Assembly: GCA_024760905.1 (NCBI GenBank)
Contig: CM045733.1
Span: forward strand, 41,686,001 to 41,750,000
From: Plotosus lineatus
Taxonomy: Eukaryota > Chordata > Actinopteri > Siluriformes > Plotosidae
DNA: 64,000 bases
Direction of reading: 5' to 3'
This document shows, piece after piece, positions 20,637 to 31,930 of the stretch. The translations under genes were made by a program, and so were the position numbers. The notes below the pieces were generated by a model that saw only the letters and a program-made list of their open reading frames with translations, searched no databases and was not told the origin of the DNA. Position 1 is the stretch's first letter, and each line of letters begins with the position of its first letter.

Positions 20637-21515
20637 AACTGTTGTTCACAAATGCTGACCTCTGCCCTTAGTCTAGCTTCCACTATTCTTTCCCATAACC
20701 TCATCGTATGGCTCATCAACTTTATCCCTCTGTAATTGCCGCAACTCTGCACGTCTCCCTTGTTCTTAAAAATGGGCACCAGCACACCTCTCCTCCACTC
20801 CTCCGGCATCTGCTCACTCTCTAGGACCTTGTTGAATGTTCTTGTCAGAAAATCTACTGCTACCGCTCCTAGACACTTCCATACTGCCACAGGTATATCA
20901 TCAGGACCAACTGCCTTTCCATTCTTCATCCTCTTCAATGCCCTTCTCACTTCACCCTTACTGATCTTTGCTACATCCTGCTCCTCAATGGTCACCTCTC
21001 AGCTCTTCAAAGTAGTCTTTCCATCTTCCCAGCACACTTCAGTCATCAGTCAATACATTTCCCTCTCTGTCCTTTATCAATCTAACTTGCTGCACGTCCT
21101 TCCCATCTCTATTTCTCTGCTGTGCCAACTTGTATAAATCATTTTCTCCCTCTTTACTGTCCAACCTATCATACAAATCATCATACGCCCTCTGTTTGGC
21201 CTTAGCCACTACTACTTTCGCCTTACGCTGTGTCTCCCTGTACTCCTGTTTACTCTCTTTGGTCCTCTCTATGTCCCACTTTTTCTTAGCTAACCTCTTC
21301 CTTTGTACACACTCCTGCACTTCCTCATTCCACCACCAAGTCTCCTTATCTACTTTCCTTCCAGAGGACACACCAAGTACTCTCATACCTGTGTCCCTGA
21401 TCACATTTGCTGTGGTTGTCCAGTCATTTGGAAGCACTTCCTGGCCACCCAAAGCCTGTTTCAACTCCTCTATGAAGATAACATGACACTCTTCCTTTTT
21501 CAACTTCCTGTATAA
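20637..21515 (-). mobile_element. RTE-like LINE internal fragment
   Basis: Minus-strand sequence equals the linker and early RT of the LINE at 15.2 kb (KKEECHVIFIEELKQALGG ... SICEQQF). Both ends are internal to the element, and a small deletion near 20998 removes the LMNEENEREKR region. No target duplication was found. Confidence 0.85.
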
Positions 21516-21539
21516 GCAATTTTTAAGCAATAAGAGTTA

Positions 21540-22140
21540 ATTTAAACAAAATTTCATAGATTTGGTCTTCTGCCCAAGGTGATGTCATGCTTGGGCTTGA
21601 TCCTGTATTTCAAGTGAACAGTAATCTAAATATGATGACATACAAAAACATTTCACACAATCCTTTACTTCCACCTTTGTGGCATGAGTTTGGGGAAGAA
21701 CCATGTATGGATGTGAAAGGTCACGCATACACATACCTATGTTATTGACGTATTATGAAGAACTAATTATTTACCCTGAGGTAATTAAAAGTTAGAAAGC
21801 TTCACAACAAACATTTCTGACGTTTTTCTGATTCTGAGTTTTTCCAGTCACAGTGTGTATTGAGGCATAAAATATTTGTTTGTGCCAAAGGAGAGGTGGA
21901 TGCCTATAAATATTCCCGGAACATTGAGAGGACTATTCAAATTAGTGAGTGAATATTGTTTTACTATGTACTACACAGAAATAGAAGCAACGTAAAAACC
22001 ACTAATTTTTTTAAATTATTTTGCCCATGACATATTTGTTAGGTGAGCTCTGCATGCTTCAAGCTGATTCTACGTTAAAATAAAGGCTAACCTAATTTGG
22101 CCAGTCTAGACTTATTCTGCAAAAAAACAGCAAAATTTGA
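21540..22140. other. No gene recognised
   Basis: AT-rich DNA. It contains a TATAAATA (21905-21912) immediately followed by TTCCCGGAA (21913-21921), but no exon with a start codon was recognised downstream. Confidence 0.35.
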
Positions 22141-22159
22141 AATGAAAATATATGATGGG

Positions 22160-22484
22160 GATGGCAGAGCATTGCAATGGACAGCATGTCTACCTCACAG
22201 CAAGAAGGACCTGGACTCTAGTCCACACCAGTACAGGCAAGGGTGTTTCTGTGTGGAGTTTTCATGGTCTCCTTCTATGGGTTCTCCCTGGGTACAGTTT
22301 TCTCCCAGACTTCTTTTTTTCTAATCTAATGGATTGCTAGATCTAGCTGTACTTCTTCTTCCCTCATACTGTCTTTGATGGCTTCTTCCCCACTGGTCAA
22401 CATTAGTCTATGCAGAGAATCCTCAGGGTTCTGCTGTTTTGTTCCATGGTCACACATTAAGCAAATTGATTGCTATAAATTGCT

Positions 22485-22536
<52 letters not shown>

Positions 22537-22555
22537 TGTGTGTGTGTGGTGATAT
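22160..22555 (+). mobile_element. SINE C head region followed by (TG)n
   Basis: Plus-strand head and body (CATGTCTACCTCACAGCAAG, GTGTTTCTGTGTGGAGTTTT). A TG microsatellite lies at 22488-22549. The tail is not preserved. Confidence 0.6.
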
Positions 22556-22695
22556 GTGCTTAATGTGACAAATCACATTAATTGAAAGGGAAGAAGTAGG
22601 CCGAGCATGGGGTTCTCATTCATTCATTCCTTTTCTGAATCGCTTAATCCTAATTAGGGTTGGGGGGAAGCTGGCGTCCATTTCAGCCGAAAATG

Positions 22696-23779
22696 GGTCA
22701 GGGATCCCCTCCCTGAATTGCCACCTTATCGTGGTGGAGGGGTTTGCGTGACCTAATGATCCTAGGAGCTGTGTTGTCGGGGGCAGAATGCCCCTGGTAG
22801 GGTCACCCAAGGCAAACAGGTCCTGGGTGAACGTCCAGACAAAGTGCGATTCAGAAGACCAAGGCTGTCCTTTGTCACCGATTCTGTTCATAATTTTTAT
22901 GGACAGAATTTCTAGGCGCAGTCGAGGCGATGAGGGGTTCTGGTTTGGTGGCCATCGGATATCGTCTCTGCTCTTTGCGGATGATGTTGTCCTTTTGGCT
23001 TCATCAAGTCGGGACCTCCAGCTCTCATTGGAGCGATTCGCAGTCGAGTGCGAAACAGCCAGGATGAAGATCAGTACCTCCAAGTCCGAGGCCATGGTTC
23101 TCAGTCGGACAATGGTGGAATGCACCCTCCGGGTCGGAAATGAGGTCCTGCCCCAAGTGGAGGAGTTTAAGTATCTTGGGGTCTTGTTTACGAGTGAGGG
23201 AAGGATGGAGCGACAGACGGATCGCTGAAGCCTCTGCTGTTAAGCGGTGCCTGTACCGGTCCGTCGTGGTGAAGGAGCTGAGCTGCAAGGCGAAGCTCTC
23301 AATTTACCAGTCGATCTACGTTCCAACCCTCACCTATGGTCACGAGCTTTGGGTAATGACCGAAAGAACAAGATCACGGATACAAGCGGCTGAAATGAGC
23401 TTCCTTCACCGGGTGGCGGGGTTCTCCCTTAGAGATAAGGTGAGAAACTCCACCATCCGGGGAGAGCTCGGAGTAGATCCGCTGTTCCTCCGCATTGAGA
23501 GGGGCCAGTTGAGGTGGCTCGGGCATCTGGTCAGAATGCCCCCCGGACGCCTCCCTGGTGTGGTGTTTCGGGCATGTCCAACCGGGAAGAGACCCCAGGG
23601 TCGACCTAGAACACGCTGGAGGGACTATGTCTCTCGGCTTGTCTGGGACCGCCTCGGTGTCCCCCCGGGAGAGTTGGAGGAAGTGGCTCGGGAGAGGGAC
23701 GTCTGGACCTCTTTGCTTAGGTTGCTGCCCCCGTGACCCGACCCTGGACTAAGCGGAAGATGATGATGATGATGATGAT
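22696..23779 (+). mobile_element. Rex3 with a large internal deletion
   Basis: The first 165 bases match the Rex3 5' end (CACCTTATCGTGGTGGAGGG...), also seen at the 5' end of the full-length copy at 59.1 kb. At about 22860 it jumps to RT motif B (AAGGCTGTCCTTTGTCACCG), a deletion of about 2 kb. It then continues to the 3' end, GACCCGACCCTGGACTAAGC with a GAT repeat tail. Rex3 is an RTE-clade element typical of teleosts. Confidence 0.85.
22860..23736 (+). pseudogene. Rex3 reverse transcriptase C-terminal half (broken)
   Basis: Reads CPLSPILFIIFMDRISRRS (motif B to thumb), SSLLFADDVVLLAS (motif C, catalytic Asp pair intact), EFKYLGVLFTSEG, then after a one-frame shift near 23215 SIYVPTLTYGHELWVMTER, QLRWLGHLVRMP and the Arg-rich RPQGRPRTRW. 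The endonuclease and RT motif A are absent, so it cannot be autonomous. Confidence 0.85.
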
Positions 23780-24124
23780 GGGTGAGGCTAGAATACATCC
23801 TGGACAGCTTACCAAGCCATCGCAGGGCAGAAACCCGCTGACGGCTATGCAGCGTACCTTTGACGAAAGTCAGCAATGGTTCTTTTATAGTCATAGACAG
23901 TGAGAGACATGGGCGGCCTTTGATAACCCAGTTAGCTGCACTGGGGGGATAATGACACTCTGTCGAGAGTGGGGCTTGAACCCCCAACCTTGTGATCGGT
24001 AATCCTTATCACCAGGCCAACACTGCACAGCATTGGGTACTGTTTATTTAATTTTCATGTCTTGGCAGAAGTTTGTGCTCTCCATGTGCTCTTGTTTGGA
24101 TATATAATATTCACTGGACACATC

Positions 24125-24176
24125 TGCTTTACGGTTAGGTATCCATTTACTTTTGGCTGATAAGTGTATGCATTAT
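24125..24176. mobile_element. Tc1-type MITE terminal fragment
   Basis: GGTATCCATTTACTTTTGGC followed by TGATAAGTGTA resembles the common fish Tc1-family end (CTTTTGGCCATATAGTGTA). The other end was not found. Confidence 0.45.
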
Positions 24177-24179
24177 GGA

Positions 24180-25140
24180 AAATGCCTGAATCTACTCATT
24201 TTATTTAATAATACACAATATACAATATACAATTTGTGATATACAGGATGCTGACATTATAAAGGGTGTATGATTCATCATCAATCGATGAGTTAGGTTT
24301 TTTTTACTCAAGAAGTGTGATTATGTGCAGCGTGATATTTTGATCTCAGAAACACCCCACCACTCTCAGATCCTCTTTCAGTAACAAAAACAGATACTGA
24401 TGGTAGTATGATTGATCACACGGGGGAGAAACAGCATGGAGAGGTTTTCCCCCCGTTTCAGTTTAAACTATTACTGTGGAAGGAACTGCAATTCCAAAAA
24501 AAGTAATAAAAAAACATAACCTTTAAAAAGGATTGTGGATCCACACATGTCTGAATCACAGCAATGTTGATATTTAATATAATTTCTATACCAACAAGTC
24601 GATCCTGAAGATGAGCATTGATTTTTTTATGCCAGGAAATAAGTGTATAACTTTACAGAAAAATCTTGAACTTCAGCATTTTATACTAGCCAATGTAAAA
24701 GGTGTAACTACGTTTTCCAACATCTACAGGACTTCAGAGGCATGTGAATTTTTAACATGATGAATGTAGTATTATTTATTGAAAGTTTAACAGAAATAAG
24801 ATGCTGGTGTTTGTAACGGATGCAATGTAAGTGAAAAGAGGAACCAGTTTCATGGACATTCCACAACATGAAATAAAACTTGAAGTAGATAATAAACATG
24901 ATGTCAGTGTTTTAAATTAAATAATATACTGAAGGATGTTCTGGAGGGATAAAAAGAAAATCATATTTTAACACAATAATCTATTCATAACTCATTTGTA
25001 GTAAAAACAAATACAGTAATTTTCTTTTCCCTCAAAATTCATTATCCAAATTTATTAAACAAGCCACTTTTTCTACAAGTCTGTTCAAAGATCCTAGCAA
25101 CCAGATCCACTTTGCTTCAAAGCCTGTCTGAAGACATTTC
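24180..25140. other. No recognised feature
   Basis: AT-rich sequence with only short ORFs of no recognisable family. Confidence 0.4.
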
Positions 25141-25149
25141 ATTTGTTCA

Positions 25150-25410
25150 TTCATTCAGGTTTAGGAGAGCCTGGAGTCTATCTCATCCGACTATTGGCAA
25201 AGTTTGTGTACCACAGGAATAGCTCATCAGTCTATTGCAGGGTCAACACACACTTAACCATTCATACTCACACACAGGGATATTTTGGAACAGCCAATTA
25301 GCCTAACGTGCATGTCTTTGGACTATGGGAGGAAACTGGAATACCTGTAGGAAACTCATGAAAGCGCAAGAAGAATATGTAAACTTCACACAGAAATCAG
25401 AGTAGGGTAC
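25150..25410 (-). mobile_element. SINE C copy
   Basis: Minus-strand tail and body (GGACTATGGGAGGAAACTGG, GAACAGCCAATTAGCCTAAC on the plus strand). The head is lost. Confidence 0.6.
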
Positions 25411-25431
25411 TTTTATGAAGTCTAATAACCT

Positions 25432-25830
25432 GTGCCATCAAGATCTGTTTTTGGCCTGCATCTCCCATGTCGAGCTCACATGACTTAAAAGTGGCCTTGG
25501 TGACGTCATTGTACCTTTGACCGCTTTGTGACTTCCAGCCCTTATCCAGTTAACCAAACAGCAGGAGCTTCGGGATGTGCTCATCTCCCATCCTCGAGAC
25601 ATGTCCAGCCCAGTGTAGGTGGGCATAGATGATGAATAACTTGATGCTTATGATGTTACCTCTGCTGAAAATCTCTGTGTTGATTTTGTCCTTTCGGGTA
25701 ACACCACACAACTTTTGAGGCTTCTAATGTGAAACAGCGCTAGGTTATGTTGTCCAAGTCTCGCATCCATAGAGGAGGTGTGTATGTGTATGCATCTAGG
25801 TTTTCATCATGCTGTGGGAAATCTAAAACT
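25432..25830 (-). pseudogene. LINE reverse transcriptase C-terminal relic (third RT lineage)
   Basis: Minus-strand translation gives AHLHWAGHVSRMGDEHIPKL, then LDKGWKSQSGQRYNDVTKAT, matching the LxWxGHVxRMxDxRIPK...GxRSxGGQxxRxKD pattern of LINE C-termini. It is distinct from the RTE-like and Rex3 elements here. Stops and frame changes are frequent, and no catalytic RT motif remains. Confidence 0.6.
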
Positions 25831-26005
25831 GTTTACATAGTCACATTGAGATTTCGCTTCCTTATGGGAACAAAACACAGCTCTTTGTAACATAATTCAT
25901 TAAATTCTAAGGTGAAGACATGTTTTAAAGTTAGAATTAGTGTTCAGTTACGTATCTAGAAAATAAATGCAAGTTAATGTATTTTCTACAGAATTTATAT
26001 GAACA

Positions 26006-26009
<4 letters not shown>

Positions 26010-26051
<42 letters not shown>
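26010..26051. repeat. (GT)n microsatellite
   Basis: About 21 GT units. Confidence 0.95.
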
Positions 26052-26052
<1 letters not shown>

Positions 26053-26905
26053 ACTATATACCAAGTATAACACTGTTGTTTGACACTGAATGTTGACTCC
26101 AAGCCAAGATTCTGCTCCTGTGTGTAATGCCGGAGATTACAAAAAATTCCCACATGATTCTTCACTAAGCCTGACAGTATTTATTTATTTTTTTAATGTA
26201 AAAACTATTAAGTGACAATATACTTAGTCATGATACAATACATATTTATCTTATAAATAGAAGGCAGATTAAAACTTGGCAATGTTTTCTGGAGGTGTTT
26301 ATTATTTAAGATTTATGATGGTGTGGTCTCCAGTGTCAGTGCTTTGGAACAATTCGAAGAGAGCTATACGTTTACAAACATTTTTACACTCAGAGTTTTG
26401 TGGAATTTTTTGGGAGTTTTTTTTTTTTTTAAAGAGAAACTGTTGAGTAAACAACTTTTTCTTCCTGCAATAACAACAACAACAACAAAAAAAAAAACCT
26501 TACTCATCCAATTAAGGTCCCAAAACATTAAATTAAATACAAGCAAACAAAAATTCAACACAATCTTCTTAAAAAAAATTCTAATCCTCTGCAACGTTCT
26601 ATGACACCACTCTCACATTGACTTTTTTTTTTCATAATAGCATGCTTCTGATCGTTATTCATTCTTTGATTCATTTTCCTCCAACTTATCCGAGATCAAA
26701 TCACAGAGGCAACAGGTCTAGGATGCCATACACTATTGAAATAAAACTCATGTTTAGCTACTTATATCTTTGATTTCATTCTTTCGGCCACTACTCAAAT
26801 CTGACCATGAGTGTTTGGGCTGATGGACCAAAAGTTTTTATTAAAAGCTTAACCTTTTGGCTCAGCTGCCTCTTCATCATGAAACTGAGGGTTAGTGAAA
26901 AGCCT
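26052..26905. other. No recognised feature
   Basis: AT-rich DNA with homopolymer runs. Short ORFs encode low-complexity Phe/Lys-rich sequence only. Confidence 0.4.
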
Positions 26906-26908
26906 GTA

Positions 26909-27490
26909 CAGTCGGCCCCCAACTTACGAAATTAATTCGTTCCAGAGCCCTTTTCGTATACTGGGGATTTCGTAAGTAGGGGTCGCATCTTACATGCCTA
27001 ATTCGTTCCAAGTCTCCAGACTTTGGACTATATAAACTCCATAAACCCTTTAAAAATGATAAAAGTGCACCAATTTTGTATGAAATATGTGTTAAAAGCA
27101 AAAGAAAATTATTTATTAAACCATTTAAATATTTTATTAACATATTAAACCATTTTATTAACATATTTATTAATCAAACATTAAAAATTAAACATTTTTA
27201 TTAACACACACATACACCTCTCTCTCTCTCTCTCTAGTGCGGCTAACTGGGTTATCAAAGGCGGGCCATGTCTCTCACTGTCTATGGCAAGAGGCATGTA
27301 AAAGAACCATTGCTGACATTCGTAAAGAGTAGGCTGCAAAGCCGTCAGCGTGTTTCTGTCCCTTGCTAAAAGGGTTGTGACAGGAAGGGCATCCGACGTA
27401 AAAACCTCTGCCAAAGCAAAACGTGCGAATCAGATGATTTGCTGTGGCGACTCCCGAGTAAAAGGGTAAAAAGCCGAAAGGAAGACAGAC

Positions 27491-27543
<53 letters not shown>

Positions 27544-27619
27544 GAGATGAGAAGGGAAATGTTTTTTCGTAACCCGGGGATTTCGTACACAGGGGTCTTC
27601 CTAAGTTAGGGGCCGACTG
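26909..27619. mobile_element. Tigger-type MITE-2 (CAGTCGGCCCC ends) hosting a SINE
   Basis: CAGTCGGCCCCCAACTTACG at the left and CTAAGTTAGGGGCCGACTG at the right are inverted copies, with TA at 26907-26908 and 27620-27621. Further in, TTCGTAAGTAGGGGTCGCAT and AACCCGGGGATTTCGTACAC also pair. TA duplication and the CAGT start fit pogo/Tigger elements. A tail-1 SINE A lies inside a CT microsatellite in the middle. Confidence 0.8.
27236..27485 (+). mobile_element. SINE A, tail 1, inserted in a CT microsatellite
   Basis: Starts within the body (GTGCGGCTAACTGGGTTATC) and ends AAGCCGAAAGGAAGACAGAC. CT runs flank both sides (27218-27234 and 27491-27541). The fused LINE 5'/3' tail is well preserved. 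Confidence 0.85.
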
Positions 27620-27798
27620 TATTTAAAAAAAAACAAACAAAAAAACCCCCACTAAAATGATGCCTTACTTTTAAAATGTACACATGTAAATACAAGGATG
27701 TCCTTTGCCCCTAATTTGCCTCTCTGATTCATTCATACTGTTCTATGGTAAACACCACAAGACTAGATGCTGGAAAGCACCCAGACCCCCATAAATGA

Positions 27799-27827
27799 AC
27801 ACACACACACACACACACACACACACT
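27799..27827. repeat. (AC)n microsatellite
   Basis: About 14 AC units. Confidence 0.95.
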
Positions 27828-27829
27828 TT

Positions 27830-28425
27830 ATAAAACACTCCAACTTCAACAAAAAAATTCCAAAGGGTATGAAAATGTGAAGAATTTTAAAGTCAGTGGA
27901 GAACCACTTTCTCAAGAAAGGAAAACAAAAAGAGGAAGATACCAGTCCTGGTCAAACCAGGAACCACAAGATTGGTGACTTTTTTAGAAACATTTTTGAG
28001 GAAGCAAAAGAAGCTTCAGTACAAACTGCGTGCCACTCTCCCCAGTTCTCTCATACCCCTTGACCCTGTGGTGCAAATAAACCCATCAAATTCATCAGCT
28101 AAGAAGAAGCATTTTCTTCTGGCCCTACTATCTAATATCTGTTTGTTAGTCGATGGCGGATTTGCAGTGAAAACCCTCCAAAAGAGGTTGCATGATGTCA
28201 CAGTGGCTCGCTTGTTTGCGTTTCATCCCCAGCCTCAACGGGGATGTTTCTACATGGAGTTTGCTTGTCCTTCCCATGTTTGTGAGAGTTTTCCTTCTTT
28301 GAACCATACTTTTTAAAGATAAAGAGACAATTATTGTCAATTATTGCACGAATGGTGAAAATTACTTTAGCAGCAACTGTGAAAAGAAAATGCACAAAAG
28401 ACAACTAAGGGACTAGACCAGAGGT
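27830..28425. other. No recognised gene; one unassigned ORF
   Basis: A 114-codon plus-strand ORF (27972-28316) has no recognisable domain. The second half (28210-28310) resembles a SINE C body (GTTTCTACATGGAGTTTGCT), so at least part is repeat-derived. Confidence 0.35.
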
Positions 28426-28568
28426 GTGCAATCTTATCTGCAAAGGGCCGGTGTGGGTGCAGGTTTTCACTTCAAACCAAACAATAGCCACACCTTCCAC
28501 CTGTTTCCACCAATCATTGATCATCAAAACAAAAGAAAAAAAAACCTTACATTGGACATTACTGTTTC

Positions 28569-28659
28569 AATTCTGAAGTGGGGCCATCTTGGTCAGATCA
28601 CACTACTGTTTAAGACTTAAAACAAGGTGATCTCACCAAGATGGCCCCACTTCAGAATT
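28569..28659. repeat. Long inverted repeat (32-bp arms)
   Basis: Arms 28569-28600 and 28628-28659 are reverse complements with one mismatch (AATTCTGAAGTGGGGCCATC...). The right arm overlaps the 3' end of a LINE-like reading frame. Confidence 0.85.
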
Positions 28660-28829
28660 ATGCCGTCTGGATCGGTAGTTTTCCTCTCATCGACTCTGCT
28701 CAGAGTGGCTCTGATCTGGTGCTGTTGCAGCTGAATGGGGTATTTGTCCCTCTCTGGAAGAGCAGGGCAGGTGCATGCCTCTTTGTTGTGTTGATCGAAG
28801 AGAGCGAAGAAATGGTTTAGGGTGTCCAT
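28617..28829 (-). pseudogene. LINE reverse transcriptase fragment (CR1/L2/Rex1-like)
   Basis: Minus-strand frame reads LNHFFALFDQHNKEA, IQLQQHQIRATLSRVDERKT and TDPDGI. This is the LNxFFxRF...VRxxLxxVxxRKxxGPDGI block preceding RT motif 1 in CR1/L2-type LINEs. Upstream minus-strand sequence (28830-29000) may be its linker. The RT core is missing. Confidence 0.55.
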
Positions 28830-28984
28830 TCAGGTGCTGTATGTGTTCTTGTAGATAATGAGTGTCTTCATCCCTTTCCTCATATTCCTGGTATTGTTTT
28901 CATCAAAGTGCTCCTTGATGAGTTGTTTATACTTGCACTTAGAATTTTTGATACTTCTTAGTAGAGCCTGGTTTCTACAGGTAC

Positions 28985-29200
28985 TCCTAGTTTGCACCCA
29001 CAATCTAAAGACATGCACATTAGGATAATTAGCTGTTCCAAACTGTCTCTAGATGTGAATACAAGTGGTTGTGTGTTGGCCTTGTGATCTTGTGAGCTGT
29101 TCCAAGTGTACTGTCTTTGCTCAAAGTCAGCTGAGGTAGGCTCCAATCTCCTCTCAACCTTAGTAGGATTAAGCAGTTCGAAAAATGAATGAATGAATGA
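28985..29200 (+). mobile_element. SINE C body and tail
   Basis: AGCTGTTCCAAACTGTCTCT, GGTAGGCTCCAATCTCC and AGTAGGATTAAGCAGTTCGA, then GAATGAATGAATG. Confidence 0.65.
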
Positions 29201-29347
29201 AAAACTTGCTAGAACGTAAAATAGAAACCGGGGATAAGCACCTGTATGATGAGCCACTATGGCTCGGGTATAAAAAGCCCAAGAACTTACCTTACCTTTT
29301 AGAATGTAAAATACTTTCAAAAGGTGCAATGCATTGCAGGTGTTTAT

Positions 29348-29508
29348 GTAGAAGCTTAGGAGCAGGGTTTAAGCTGTTTTATCACGGTATGGATGGGAAG
29401 AGAAATGGAGTAGGAGTCATCTTGAAGGAGGGGTTTGTCAGGAATGTTCTAGAAGAGAGAAGAGTCTCAAGTTAGAAATTGAAGGTGTGATGGTCAATGT
29501 TGTACTTT
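29348..29508 (+). mobile_element. RTE-like LINE endonuclease fragment, plus strand
   Basis: Reads SLGAGFKLFYHGMDGKRNG and VGVILKEGFVRNVLE, then LEIEGVMVNVV, and stops abruptly at 29508, where minus-strand sequence of the same family begins. It appears to be the first segment of a plus-strand LINE whose next segment is inverted at 31419-31930. Confidence 0.8.
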
Positions 29509-31414
29509 CAACTTTATCCCTCTGTAGTTGCCACAACTCTGTACATCTCCCTTGTTCTTAAAAATGGGCACAAGCACACTTCTCCTCCATTCCTCCGGCA
29601 TCTGCTCACTTTCTAAGACCTTGTTGAATATTCTTGTCAGAAAATCTTCTGCTACCTCCCCTAGATACTTCCATACCTCTACTAGTATGTCATCAGGGCC
29701 AACTGCCTTTCCATTCTTCATCCTCTTCAATGCCCTCCTCACTTCACCCTTACTAATCTTTGCTACTTCCTGGTCCTCAACGGTCACCCCTTCTACTCTT
29801 TTTTCTCTCTCATTTTCCTCATTCATCAGCTCTTCAAAGTACTCTTTCCATCTTCCCAGCACACTTCTGTCATCAGTCAATACATTTCCCTCTCTGTCCT
29901 TTATCACTCTAACTTGCTGCACGTCTTTCCCATCTCTATTTCTCTGCTGTGCTAACCTGTATAAATAATTTTCTCCCTCCTTACTGTCCAACCTATCATA
30001 TAAGTCATCATACGCCCTCTGTTTGGCCTTTGACAACGCTACCTTCACCTTACGCTGTGTCTCCCTGTACTCCTGTTTACTTTCTTCGGTCCTCTCTGTG
30101 TCCCACTTCTTCTTGGCTAACCTCTTCTTTTGTACACACTCCTGCACTTCCTCATTCCACCACCAAGTTTCCTTATCTACTTTCCTTCCAGAGGACACAC
30201 CAAGTACTCTCCTACCGGTTTCCCTGATCACATTGGCTGTAGTTGTTCAGTAATCTGGAAGCACTTCTTGACTACCCAAAGCCTGTTTCAACTCCTCCTT
30301 GAAGACAACATGACACGCTTCCTTTTTCAGCTTCCACCACTTTGTCTTCTGCTCTGCCTTAGCCTTGTTCACCTTTCTCACCATCAGCGTCATCCTGCAC
30401 ACCACCATCCCATGCTGTTTGGCAACACTCTCACCCACTACTACTTTGCAGTCAGTGACTTCCTTTGAATTACATCGCCTACACAAGATGTAGTCTACCT
30501 GTGTGCTCTTACCTCTGCTTTTATAAGTCACCCTATGCTCCTGTTTCTTCTTGAAGAAAGTATTCACCACAGCCATTTCCATCCTTTTTGCAAAATCAAT
30601 CAACACCTGTCCTTCTGTGTTCCTGTCCTGGATACCAAACGTGCACATCACTTCCGTGTCCCCTCTGTTGCCTGCACCAACATGTCTGTTGAAGTCTGCC
30701 CCAATGACCACTCTTTCACCTCTGGGGGTACTCTGCATCACTTCATCTAACTCACTCCAGAATCTCTCCTTCTCTTCTAGCTCACATCCTGCCTGTGGGG
30801 CATAAGCACTAACAACATTGAACATCACACCTTCAATTTCTAACTTGAGACTCATCACTCTGTCTGGCACTCTTTTCACTTCTAGAACATTCCTGACAAA
30901 CCCCTCCTTCAAGATGACTCCGACTCCATTCCTCTTCCCATCCACACCATGACAAAACAGCTTAAACAATGCTCCTAAGCTTCTAGCCTTGCTACCTTTC
31001 CACCTGGTCTCCTGAACACACAGTATGTCCACCTTCCTCCTCTGCATCATGTCTGCCAGCTCTCTACCTTTTCCTGTCATAGTTCCAACATTCAAAGTCC
31101 CTACTCGCAGTCCTAAGCTCATGCTTTTCATCTTCTCTCTCTGCCTATGGACACGCCTCCTGCCTCTCCTTCTTCGACGTCTTCGACCAACAGTAGTCCA
31201 ATTTCCACCAGCACCCTGTTGGTTAACAGCACTGATGGCGGTCGTTGTTTACCCGGGCCTCGACCGATCCGGTATGTCATTCTTTCTTGTGATTCGCATA
31301 GTTTATTTGGCATTTGTTTTATGCTGGATGCCGTTCCTGACGCAACCCTCTGCATTTATCCGGGCTTGGGACCGGCGTGAGGGAGAGACACTGGTTTGTG
31401 CCCTGCCCCTGCCC
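29509..31414 (-). mobile_element. RTE-like LINE 5' half (5' UTR to early RT), minus strand
   Basis: From about 31410 (5' UTR, GTTTGTGCCC...) it reads GTLNVGTMTGKGREL, the full endonuclease (QETRWKG, GADFNRHVG, TQVDYIL), linker, then RT up to [17 protein letters not shown] at 29509. The endonuclease frame (31131-30247) is open for 294 codons, but with Arg in the DFN[G]H context. The 3' half, including RT motifs A-C, is missing, which is unusual because LINEs normally lose 5' ends. Confidence 0.85.
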
Positions 31415-31930
31415 CTTCCTTTTTCAACTTCCACCACTTTGCCTTCTTCACCTTCCTCACCATCAGCATCATCCTGCACACCACCATCCTATGCTGTTTG
31501 GCAACACTCTCACCCGCTACTACTTTGCAGTCACTGACTTCCTTTAAATTACATCTCCTGCACAAGATGTAGTCTACCTGTGTGCTCCTACCTCCACTTT
31601 TATAAGTCACCCTATGCTCCTGTTTCTTCTGGAAGAAAGTATTCACCACAGCCATTTCCATCCTTTTTGCAAAATCGACCAACATCTGTCCTTCTGCGTT
31701 CCTGTCCTGGATACCAAACCTACCCATCACTTCCTCGTCCCCTCTGTTTCCTGCACCAACATGTCCATTGAAGTCTGCCCCAATGACCACTCTTTCACCT
31801 CTGGGGGTACTCTGCATCACTTCATCTAACTCCCTCCAGAATCTCTCCTTCTCTTCTCGCTAACATCCTGTCTGTGGGGCATAATCACTAACAACATGGA
31901 CCATCACACCTTCAATTTCTAACTTAAGAC
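31415..31930 (-). mobile_element. RTE-like LINE endonuclease fragment, inverted
   Basis: The minus strand runs from LKLEIEGVM at about 31930 to KAKWWKLKKE at 31415. This is exactly the portion absent between the plus-strand pieces at 29348-29508 and 31931-33995. A 27-bp segment (31415-31441) is repeated in reverse complement at 31930-31956. Confidence 0.8.

Larger units (their letters stand above)
22622..24030 (-). mobile_element. SINE A, tail 2, split by a Rex3 insertion
   Basis: Minus-strand tail (22622-22690) and body plus head (23780-24030) are parts of one SINE A. A Rex3 derivative lies between them, with ATGGGT repeated at the two junctions as a short target duplication. Confidence 0.75.
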
